A stretch of DNA of 64,000 nt from Sabellastarte sp. h YS-2021. Lineage: Eukaryota; Annelida; Polychaeta; Sabellida; Sabellidae. Made by a program: the position numbers and the translations under genes. A model generated the notes under the pieces. The model made no database searches. It had not been told where the DNA came from and saw only the letters and a list, made by a program, of their open reading frames with translations. Location of the stretch: contig OZ024928.1 of NCBI GenBank assembly GCA_964017235.1, positions 86,733,566 to 86,797,565 of the forward strand, given 5' to 3'. This document shows positions 54,419-64,000 of this stretch, in pieces. Within the stretch, counting starts at the first letter, position 1. Each line of letters begins with the position of its first letter.

Positions 54419-56272
54419 ATTATTGCTGTGGACCTTAATGCCAAGACTCCTAGTACAACAGTACCTGTTGTTCTTTCAAGCTCATCCTTTGAAGAATCAA
54501 CATGGATAGAAAATGCACCTTCAAAGCCTTTTATCTCTACAGATGAAAAAGAATCGCCAATGCTGTGTGGAAAAGATGTAAATGTTCCAATCCTGGGGAA
54601 CTTTTATGAGAAAAGTTATATTATTATCAAAGGTATTCGGTTTGAAGTAATAGAAACAGCTGATTCCAAGGGAAAAAGAATTTACAAATGTTGTTCATGC
54701 AACACAGAGGTATCGTCACCCATTACTCATGCACTGGTTCATAATGAGGAAAGACCATACAAATGTGAATATAGTGGGTGCTTCAAATCTTACAAAGGAA
54801 AAGAAGCTTTAAAACGACATATAGGTTCAAACCATACCCCTGGATCTTATGGTTGTCCAAAATGTGGAAAGATATATAAAACCCAACATTTGCTCCAAAA
54901 ACATCTTTCCGTTGTATGTCAAAACCAAGTTCGGCCATATATATGTGAAATATGCCAAAAAACATTCAAAACTAGGACTAGTTTGGCCTATCATATGGGA
55001 ATTCACTCATCTGTGAAGAAGTTTCCATGTGAAGTCTGTAAAAAGGCATTTCCATCAAAATTGCATTTGCACAATCATCAGCTGACTCACAAGACAGGAT
55101 GCTACAAGTGCTTCTGTGGGCTACAGTACAAAAATGTGAAAAGTTACAAGGAGCATGTGAAGCTAATACATGATAAAACAAACCCCAGAAAATGCTCTGT
55201 GTGTTTAAGAAATTTCAAGAATGACAAAGCACTTGAAAACCACAAGAAATCACACTTAAAACCGTTTACCTGTAAAGTATGCAAAAAAGGTTTCAATACA
55301 GCATCCAACTGTTATATGCATGAAAAACTGAGACATGGAAGCTTACATCAAGGTTTTAAAATGACAAGTGATTGGTCATGTCCCACTTGTCCTAAAACTT
55401 GCAAAACATACAGAGCACTCTATGCTCACATGAGAATACATAATGTGACTGATGAACACCAGTTTGAGTGCAATATTTGCCATTTGACTTTCACCCAAAA
55501 GCAAACCATGAATGACCATATTAAGTCACACTCAGCTGCCGGATGGGGCTGTCAGAAATGTAACAAAACATTTCCCAGTCAGGGTGCCCTTAAGTACCAT
55601 GAGAAACACCACAGTAAGCCTTATCCTTGCAAATTTTGTGGAGCAAGATTTTCTTTATCTGGATTCTTGAAAAATCACCAGAAGAAGTGTAAACATTTAA
55701 AAGATTCTGTATTTACTTGTGCATTTTGTAACCTCAAGTTTTTCCTTGAAGTAGAGTTAGAAATGCATATGTTGAACATGCATCCGGGTGAAAAACTGAT
55801 ACATTTAGACTGTTCTTCTGAAATCCCAGGTAAAAGTAGTAGTGTCTTTCCATGTGGTATTTTTAATTGTGAAGTTTGTGAGTATGTCTTTAAAACAGAG
55901 AAATCCTTACTTCAACATGAACTGAAAATGCATGCTTTAAAGTCAAGTCGCCAGAACTGTACTGTGTGTAATGTAAAGTTCACAACTTCAAGAACCCTCA
56001 ACAAGCATAGATTTTTGGAACACAACATTGGACGTGTGAAGAAGTGTGATCATTGTCTTAGAGAATTTTATACACTGGATGGCTTATCGTGTCATTTATT
56101 GCGTGTGCATAAAAGTAAAGAATTTATCAACTCTGGGAGTATGTCAGAAACACAATCTCATAATTCAGAAGTTTTTCAATCAGAAACTGGGATTTCATCA
56201 GAAATCACAGAAACAGCAAGTAGACGTAATCCAAGCTTTAAATCACTGTTATCTACTTTCCAAAAGTTTTAG
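54419..56272 (+). CDS. C2H2 zinc-finger protein, terminal exon 2
   Basis: 617 codons open from a strong splice acceptor, first codons IIAVDLNAK, no ATG at the boundary, so a preceding phase-0 coding exon is expected. Residues 1-87 carry no known domain. About 16 C2H2 fingers follow from residue 88. Fingers 1-9 align one to one with those of exon 1, including the CX4C finger 2 (CEYSGC), the Cys-ending finger 3 (HLSVVC) and the CXC finger 6 (CFCGLQYKNVKSYKEH). Fingers 14-16 match fingers 18-20 of exon 1. It ends FKSLLSTFQKF. A nucleic-acid-binding nuclear protein by family; target unknown. Shorter than its paralogue by loss or gain of middle fingers. Confidence 0.92.
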   Translation: MIAVDLNAKTPSTTVPVVLSSSSFEESTWIENAPSKPFISTDEKESPMLCGKDVNVPILGNFYEKSYIIIKGIRFEVIETADSKGKRIYKCCSCNTEVSSPITHALVHNEERPYKCEYSGCFKSYKGKEALKRHIGSNHTPGSYGCPKCGKIYKTQHLLQKHLSVVCQNQVRPYICEICQKTFKTRTSLAYHMGIHSSVKKFPCEVCKKAFPSKLHLHNHQLTHKTGCYKCFCGLQYKNVKSYKEHVKLIHDKTNPRKCSVCLRNFKNDKALENHKKSHLKPFTCKVCKKGFNTASNCYMHEKLRHGSLHQGFKMTSDWSCPTCPKTCKTYRALYAHMRIHNVTDEHQFECNICHLTFTQKQTMNDHIKSHSAAGWGCQKCNKTFPSQGALKYHEKHHSKPYPCKFCGARFSLSGFLKNHQKKCKHLKDSVFTCAFCNLKFFLEVELEMHMLNMHPGEKLIHLDCSSEIPGKSSSVFPCGIFNCEVCEYVFKTEKSLLQHELKMHALKSSRQNCTVCNVKFTTSRTLNKHRFLEHNIGRVKKCDHCLREFYTLDGLSCHLLRVHKSKEFINSGSMSETQSHNSEVFQSETGISSEITETASRRNPSFKSLLSTFQKF

Positions 56273-56425
56273 GGTTTTGTTTTCATGTTTATTATGTCTC
56301 TGTACTAACTACCCTCTTACTTCAAAGTTAAATAGTGACAATTTTTAGATGAACCACTTGTTATTTGTACAGTGAACACTTTAACAATGTTTTCTTTGTC
56401 ACATTTATTGAGCTATTTATATGTG

Positions 56426-56431
56426 AATAAA
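56426..56431 (+). promoter_or_regulatory. Poly(A) signal, zinc-finger exon 2
   Basis: AATAAA 154 bases after the stop codon, within TGTGAATAAAGTGAGC. Confidence 0.65.
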
Positions 56432-56832
56432 GTGAGCAGTGGCTAGAAAAACTAAAGTTGAAAAGATGATGTTTTTACGTGAAGCTTAAAACACATTTGA
56501 CTTCATAAATGTTCTTTGTTATTGTGCTACAATAGCTTACCATGTGAAACTGAATGCTGATCTCGGGGGGGCCGCAGCCATCCGTCCAACGTCCAAGAAA
56601 AATAGACGTTTAGTGTTGGCCGTAGCCTCAGGTTGTACTCTCGTGGAACTCTTCTCAATTCGTCCTCCTTTTCTCCTTGTCTGCGTGATTTGGAAGCATT
56701 TGCTTTTTGCATTCATATTTTACTCTATTTCCCAGTTTTTACATATTGTTGGATGTTAACACTTGGCTATTTTGCTTAATTAATGTTATAGATTATTCTG
56801 TGATAGTTACGTTTTGACAGGATAAGTATTTT
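56432..56832. other. No gene recognised
   Basis: Sequence downstream of the second zinc-finger exon; no repeat or coding frame assigned. Confidence 0.5.
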
Positions 56833-57199
56833 TAAGCGTCCCGCAAGGGACGCTTGTTTGTGTATGGGAGAGCTTCCGGCTCCGCTGGCTCCGCATTTTG
56901 TTTTCCTTATAACTCTGTAACCGTTAGGCGGATTCTTTTCAAATTTGGCAGGTTTAGGCAGTAGCCTTGGGGAATTTTTTTGAATATGCTGCAGTGACAT
57001 TTCAACCAATCAGAGAGGTCACATGACCAAAAATGTCTTTTTTCGATGGGGAAGCTTGTCCGGATGATAACTTGAAAGGAATTTTATCAATTCACCTGAA
57101 ACTTGGCAAATACATTCATTCTATTAAAATCTGGAAATCATTAGATTTTGGCATTGATTGGTCAAGAAATGGCCGAGTAATTAATGATTAATTAATCAT

Positions 57200-58145
57200 T
57201 ACGAATTTTCCAAATAAGGAAAACACAAACCGTGCTAGATAGAGCGATTTCGACGAAATTTTTGACCCACAGGGTATCTCTGCGGAGTAGTTTTCCCAAT
57301 TTTCAAAAAATTTTTGTCTCGCCCAAAATGGTGGCCATTTTGAATTTTCGAAATTTTCGCAAAAATTGCAAAACACAAAAATGCTTATATCTCAAAAACC
57401 GTGCTAGATAGAGCAATTTCGACAAAATTTTTGACCCGCAGGATATCTCTGCAGAGTAGTTATCCCAATTTTGAAAAAAATTTTGTCTCGCCAAAAATGG
57501 CGGCCATTTTGAATTTTCGAATTTTTCGCAAAAATTGCAAAACATAAAAATGCTTATATCTCGAAAACCCTGCTAGATAGAGCGATTTCGACGAAATTTT
57601 TGACCCACAGGGTATATCTGCAGAGTAGCCATACCAATTTTCAAAAAAATTTTGTCTCGCCAAAAATGGCGGCCATTTTGAATTTTCGAATTTTTCGCAA
57701 AAATTGCAAAACATAAAAATGCTTATGTCTCAAAAACCCTGCTAGATAGAGCGATTTCGACGAAAATTTTTAACCCGCAGGGTATCTCTGCAGAGTAGCC
57801 ATGCCAATTTTCAAACAAAAAATTTCTCGCAAAAAATGGCGGCCATTTTGAATTTTCGAATTTTTTGCAAAATTGCAAAACACAAAAATGCTTATATCTC
57901 GAAAACCGTGCTAGATAGAGCGATTTCGACGAAATTTTTGACCCACTGGGTATCTCTGCACAGTAGCCATGCCAATTTTCAAAAAAAAATTTTCTTGCCA
58001 AAAATGGCGGCCATTTTGAATTTTCGAATTTTTGCGCAAAAATTGCAAAACACAAAAATGCTAATATTTCGAAAACCGTGCTACATAGAGCGATTTCGAC
58101 GAAATTTTTTATCTTCAGGGTATCTCTGCAGAGCAGCTATCCCAA
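57200..58145 (+). repeat. 169-bp tandem repeat
   Basis: The landmark GCTAGAT lies at 57234, 57403, 57572, 57741 and 57910, with a changed copy at 58080: 169-bp period, about five and a half units. Each has AAAATGGCGGCCATTTTGAA, GAGCGATTTCGACGAAATTT and GGGTATCTCTGCAGAGTAG. Open frames here (both strands) are repeat artefacts. Confidence 0.93.
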
Positions 58146-61100
58146 AGAGCTTTCACTTGGTGAAGTTTCAGACCCATAGCTAATTGCTCACCTACTCAAA
58201 AAGAGTAAATGCGAATTACCTCTAAAAGTATTGCAGATGGCCAATTTTTCTCAAATAACTCATTGACCTACTTTTGGAAGAGCTTTCACATGGTGAAGTT
58301 TCAGACCCATAGCCAATTACTCACCTACTCAAAATGAGTAAATGCGAATTTATCTCTAAAAGTATTGCAGATAGCCAATTTTTCTCAAATAACTCATTCA
58401 CCTACTTTTGGGAGAGCTTTCACATGGTGAAGTTTCAGACCCATAGCTAATTATTTACCTACTCAAAATGAGTAAATGCTAATTATCTCTAAAAGTATTG
58501 CGGATACCCAATTTTTATCAAATAACTCATTCATCTACTTGTGGGAGAGCTTTCACATGGTGAAGTTTCAGACCCATAGCTAATTACTCACCTACTCAAA
58601 ATGAGTAAATGCGAATTATCTCTAAAAGTATTGCAGATAGCCAATTTTTCTCAAATAACTCATTCACCTACTTTTGGGAGAGCTTTCACTTGGTGAAGTT
58701 TCACACCCATAGCTAATTACTCACCTACTCAAAATGAGTAAATGCGAATTATCTCTAAAAGTATTGCAGATAGCCAATTTTTCTCAAATAACTCATTCAC
58801 CTACTTTTGGCAGAGCTTTCACTTGGTGAAGTTTCAGACCCATAGCTAATTATTCACCTACTCAAAATGAGTAAATGTGAATTATCTCTAAAAGTATTGC
58901 AGATAGCCAATTTTTCTCAAATAACTCATTCACCTACTTTTGGGAGAGCTTTCACTCTGTGAAGTTTCAGACCCATAGCTATTTATTCACCTACTCAAAA
59001 TGAGTAAATGCTAATTATCTGTAAAAGTATTGCGGATACCCAATTTTTATCAAATACTCATTCATCTACTTGTGGGAGAGCTTTCATATGGTGAAGTTTC
59101 AGACCCATAGCTAATTACTCACCTACTCAAAATGAGTAAATGCGAATTATCTCTAAAAGTATTGCAGATAGCCAATTTTTTCTCAAATAACTCATTCACC
59201 TACTTTTGGGAGAGCTTTCACTTGGTGAAGTTTCAGACCCATAGCTAATTACTCACCTACTCAAAATGAGTAAATGCGAATTATCTCTAAAAGTATTGCA
59301 GATAGCCAATTTTTCTCAAATAACTCATTCACCTACTTTTGGGAGAGCTTTCACTTGGTGAAGTTTCAGACCCATAGCTAATTACTCACCTACTCAAAAT
59401 GAGTAAATGCGAATTATCTCTAAAAGTATTGCAGATAGCCAATTTTTGTGAAATTAATCATTCACCTACTTTTGGGAGAGCTTTCACTCGGTGAAGTTTC
59501 AGACCCATAGCTAATTACTCACCTACTGAAAATGAGTAAATGTGAATTATCTCTAAAAGTATTGCAGATAGCCAATTTTTCTCAAATAACTCATTCACCT
59601 ACTTTTGGGAGAGCTTTCACTTGGTGAAGTTTCAGACCCATAGCTAATTACTCACCTACTCAAAATGAGTAAATGCGAATTATCTCTAAAAGTATTGCAG
59701 ATAGCCAATTTTTCTCAAATAACTCATTCACCTACTTTTGGGAGAGCTTTCACTTGGTGAAGTTTCAGACCCATAGCTAATTACTCACCTACTCAAAATG
59801 AGTAAATGCGAATTATCTCTAAAAGTATTGCAGATAGCCAATTTTTCTCAAATTAATCATTCACCTACTTTTGGGAGAGCTTTCACTTGGTGAAGTTTCA
59901 GACCCATAGCTAATTACTCGTCTACTCAAAATGAGTAAATGCGAATTATCGCTAAAAGTATTGCAGATAGCCAATTTTTCTCAAATAACTCATTCACCTA
60001 CTTTTGGGAGAGCTTTCACTTGGTGAAGTTTCAGACCCATAGCAAATTACTCACCTACTCAAAATGAGTAAATGCGAATTATCTCTAAAAGTATTGCAGA
60101 TAGCCAATTTTTCTCAAATAACTCATTCACCTACTTTTGGCAGAGCTTTCACTCTGTGAAGTTTCAGACCCATAGCTAATTATTCACCTATTCAAAATCA
60201 GTAAATGTGAATTATCTCTAAAAGTATTGCAGATAGCCAATTTTTCTCAAATAACTCATTCACCTACTTTTGGGAGAGCTTTCACTCTGTGAAGTTTCAG
60301 ACCCATAGCTATTTATTCACCTACTCAAAATGAGTAAATGCTAATTATCTGTAAAAGTATTGCGGATACCCAATTTTTATCAAATACTCATTCATCTACT
60401 TGTGGGAGAGCTTTCACATGGTGAAGTTTCAGACCCATAGCTAATTACTCACCTACTCAAAATGAGTAAATGCGAATTATCTCTAAAAGTATTGCAGATA
60501 GCCAATTTTTCTCAAATAACTCATTCACCTACTTTTGGGAGAGCTTTCACTTGGTGAAGTTTCAGACCCATAGCTAATTACTCACCTACTCAAAATGAGT
60601 AAATGCGAATTATCTCTAAAAGTATTGCAGATAGCCAATTTTTCTCAAATTAATCATTCACCTACTTTTGGGAGAGCTTTCACTTGGTGAAGTTTCAGAC
60701 CCATAGCTAATTACTCGTCTACTCAAAATGAGTAAATGCGAATTATCGCTAAAAGTATTGCAGATAGCCAATTTTTCTCAAATAACTCATTCACCTACTT
60801 TTGGGAGAGCTTTCACTTGGTGAAGTTTCAGACCCATAGCAAATTACTCACCTACTCAAAATGAGTAAATGCGAATTATCTCTAAAAGTATTGCAGATAG
60901 CCAATTTTTCTCAAATAACTCATTCACCTACTTTTGGCAGAGCTTTCACTCTGTGAAGTTTCAGACCCATAGCTAATTATTCACCTATTCAAAATCAGTA
61001 AATGTGAATTATCTCTAAAAGTATTGCAGATAGCCAATTTTTCTCAAATAACTCATTCACCTACTTTTGGGAGAGCTTTCACTCTGTGAAGTTTCAGACC

Positions 61101-64000
61101 CATAGCTATTTATTCACCTACTCAAAATGAGTAAATGCTAATTATCTGTAAAAGTATTGCGGATACCCAATTTTTATCAAATACTCATTCATCTACTTGT
61201 GGGAGAGCTTTCACATGGTGAAGTTTCAGACCCATAGCTAATTACTCACCTACTCAAAATGAGTAAATGCGAATTATCTCTAAAAGTATTGCAGATAGCC
61301 AATTTTTCTCAAATAACTCATTCACCTACTTTTGGGAGAGCTTTCACTTGGTGAAGTTTCAGACCCATAGCTAATTACTCACCTACTCAAAATGAGTAAA
61401 TGCGAATTATCTCTAAAAGTATTGCAGATAGCCAATTTTTCTCAAATTAATCATTCACCTACTTTTGGGAGAGCTTTCACTTGGTGAAGTTTCAGACCCA
61501 TAGCTAATTACTCGTCTACTCAAAATGAGTAAATGCGAATTATCGCTAAAAGTATTGCAGATAGCCAATTTTTCTCAAATAACTCATTCACCTACTTTTG
61601 GGAGAGCTTTCACTTGGTGAAGTTTCAGACCCATAGCAAATTACTCACCTACTCAAAATGAGTAAATGCGAATTATCTCTAAAAGTATTGCAGATAGCCA
61701 ATTTTTCTCAAATAACTCATTCACCTACTTTTGGCAGAGCTTTCACTCTGTGAAGTTTCAGACCCATAGCTAATTATTCACCTATTCAAAATCAGTAAAT
61801 GTGAATTATCTCTAAAAGTATTGCAGATAGCCAATTTTTCTCAAATAACTCATTCACCTACTTTTGGGAGAGCTTTCACTCTGTGAAGTTTCAGACCCAT
61901 ATAGCTATTTATTCACCTACTCAAAATGAGTAAATGCTAATTATCTGTAAAAGTATTGCGGATACCCAATTTTTATCAAATACTCATTCATCTACTTGTG
62001 GGAGAGCTTTCACATGGTGAAGTTTCAGACCCATAGCTAATTACTCACCTACTCAAAATGAGTAAATGCGAATTATCTCTAAAAGTATTGCAGATAGCCA
62101 ATTTTTCTCAAATAACTCATTCACCTACTTTTGGGAGAGCTTTCACTCTGTGAAGTTTCAGACCCATAGCTAATTACTCACCTACTCAAAATGAGTAAAT
62201 GCGAATTATCTCTAAAAGTATTGCAGATAGCCAATTTTTCTCAAATAACTCATTCACCTACTTTTGGCAGAGCTTTCACTCTGTGAAGTTTCAGACCCAT
62301 AGCTATTTATTCACCTACTCAAAATGAGTAAATGCTAATTATCTGTAAAAGTATTGCGGATACCCAATTTTTATCAAATACTCATTCATCTACTTGTGGG
62401 AGAGCTTTCACATGGTGAAGTTTCAGACCCATAGCTAATTACTCACCTACTCAAAATGAGTAAATGTGAATTATCTCTAAAAGTATTGCAGATAGCCAAT
62501 TTTTCTCAAATAACTCATTCACCTACTTTTGGGAGAGCTTTCACTTGGTGAAGTTTCAGACCCATAGCTAATTACTCACCTACTCAAAATGAGTAAATGC
62601 GAATTATCTCTAAAAGTATTGCAGATAGCCAATTTTTCTCAAATAACTCATTCACCTACTTTTGGGAGAGCTTTCACTTGGTGAAGTTTCAGACCCATAG
62701 CTAATTACTCACCTACTCAAAATGAGTAAATGCGAATTATCTCTAAAAGTATTGCAGATAGCCAATTTTTGTGAAATTAATCATTCACCTACTTTTGGGA
62801 GAGCTTTGACTCGGTGAAGTTTCAGACCCATAGCTAATTACTCACCTACTGAAAATGAGTAAATGTGAATTATCTCTAAAAGTATTGCAGATAGCCAATT
62901 TTTCTCAAATAACTCATTCACCTACTTTTGGGAGAGCTTTCACTTGGTGAAGTTTCAGACCCATAGCTAATTACTCACCTACTCAAAATGAGTAAATGCG
63001 AATTATCTCTAAAAGTATTGCAGATAGCCAATTTTTCTCAAATTAATCATTCACCTACTTTTGGGAGAGCTTTCACTTGGTGAAGTTTCAGACCCATAGC
63101 TAATTACTCGTCTACTCAAAATGAGTAAATGCGAATTATCGCTAAAAGTATTGCAGATAGCCAATTTTTCTCAAATAACTCATTCACCTACTTTTGGGAG
63201 AGCTTTCACTTGGTGAAGTTTCAGACCCATAGCAAATTACTCACCTACTCAAAATGAGTAAATGCGAATTATCTCTAAAAGTATTGCAGATAGCCAATTT
63301 TTCTCAAATAACTCATTCACCTACTTTTGGCAGAGCTTTCACTCTGTGAAGTTTCAGACCCATAGCTAATTATTCACCTACTCAAAATGAGTAAATGTGA
63401 ATTATCTCTAAAACTATTGCAGATAGCCAATTTTTCTCAAATAGCTCATTCACCTACTTTTGGGAGAGCTTTCACTCTGTGAAGTTTCAGACCCATAGCT
63501 ATTTATTCACCTACTCAAAATGAGTAAATGCTAATTATCTGTAAAAGTATTGCGGATACCCAATTTTTATCAAATACTCATTCATCTACTTGTGGGAGAG
63601 CTTTCACATGGTGAAGTTTCAGACCCATAGCTAATTACTCACCTACTCAAAATGAGTAAATGCGAATTATCTCTAAAAGTATTGCAGATAGCCAATTTTT
63701 CTCAAATAACTCATTCACCTACTTTTGGGAGAGCTTTCACTCTGTGAAGTTTCAGACCCATAGCTAATTACTCACCTACTCAAAATGAGTAAATGCGAAT
63801 TATCTCTAAAAGTATTGCAGATAGCCAATTTTTCTCAAATAACTCATTCACCTACTTTTGGCAGAGCTTTGACTTGGTGAAGTTTCAGACCCATAGCTAA
63901 TTACTCACCTACTGAAAATGAGTAAATGTGAATTATCTCTAAAAGTATTGCAGATAGCCAATTTTTCTCAAATAACTCATTCACCTACTTATGGGAGAGC
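58146..64000. repeat. 133-bp satellite array with higher-order repeats
   Basis: About 44 units, runs to the window edge. The landmark GGTGAAGTTTCA recurs every 133 bp (for example near 59224, 59357 and 59490). The variant CATCTACTTGTGGG lies at 59071, 60401, 61199, 61997, 62395 and 63591 (TGTGGG position): spacings 1330, 798, 798, 398 and 1196, i.e. close to multiples of 133, with a six-monomer 798-bp unit repeated. Each monomer includes a hairpin-forming ACTCAAAATGAGT. Confidence 0.95.

Larger units (their letters stand above)
56833..64000 (+). mobile_element. Family C Helitron-like element, copy 2 (5' end; runs off window)
   Basis: Begins TAAGCGTCCCGCAAGGGACG and folds into a near-perfect hairpin (AAGCGTCCC / GGGACGCTT), as at 39169. 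A leader to about 57200 is followed by the 169-bp and 133-bp arrays. No 3' end appears before the window stops. That the 133-bp array belongs to the same element is inference. Confidence 0.55.

Noticed and set aside
57188-58183. Several 60-115-codon frames with a repeated FENSKWPPF-like motif
   Set aside because: They are translations of the 169-bp tandem repeat on the minus strand (one on the plus strand); the repeat motif follows the DNA period.
58146-64000. Regular repeats resembling a CRISPR array
   Set aside because: Unit and spacer are both repeated, the period is 133 bp with diverged monomers, there are no unique spacers and no cas genes, and the setting is animal DNA. It is a satellite.

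Overview
This window looks like nuclear DNA of an animal, most likely a marine bivalve mollusc. It has two intron-bounded C2H2 zinc-finger exons with splice acceptors and poly(A) signals, tRNA-derived SINEs, DIRS-type tyrosine-recombinase retrotransposons, and satellite arrays carried inside Helitron-like elements, a combination known from bivalves. Nothing looks bacterial, and I see no rRNA gene, free-standing tRNA gene or CRISPR array. The species cannot be named from the sequence alone.

Layout. 1-9496: satellite DNA (core GAGTAATAGCTA) interrupted by DIRS copy 1 (188-6323) and ending in the 3' end of a Helitron-like element. 9497-14603: family E Helitron-like DNA, including one complete element (11092-13994) built on a 146-bp tandem repeat. 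14604-20978: DIRS copy 2, the best preserved. 20979-21715: satellite. 21960-24644: zinc-finger exon 1. 24936-29145: a SINE, an internally deleted DIRS derivative (25239-26015) and a family A Helitron-like element with a SINE nested in a SINE. 29146-35588: degenerate DIRS copy 3. 35768-50511: one deeply nested block. 50512-53797: an inverted-repeat pair enclosing another family B element that itself holds a MITE. 54419-56272: zinc-finger exon 2. 56833-64000: start of a family C element followed by a 169-bp array and a long 133-bp satellite array with higher-order structure, running off the right edge.

How the parts relate. The two zinc-finger exons are paralogues on the same strand. Both start in phase 0 at a splice acceptor, share AV(E/D) near their first codons and end in LLSTF, so they are either tandem duplicate genes or alternative terminal exons of one gene whose upstream exon is not visible. 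The rest is mobile or repeated DNA. Four families (A, B, C, E), unrelated in body sequence, share one plan: a TA-initial 5' hairpin, an internal tandem repeat, a 3' subterminal inverted copy of the 5' end, then a short hairpin and a short tail. Paralogous empty sites inside the window fix several insertion boundaries and allow the order of insertion to be read. The most distinctive signals are this shared plan, the nesting it reveals, DIRS insertion at one position of the satellite monomer, and the density of nuclear-receptor-like half-sites in the 146-bp repeat.
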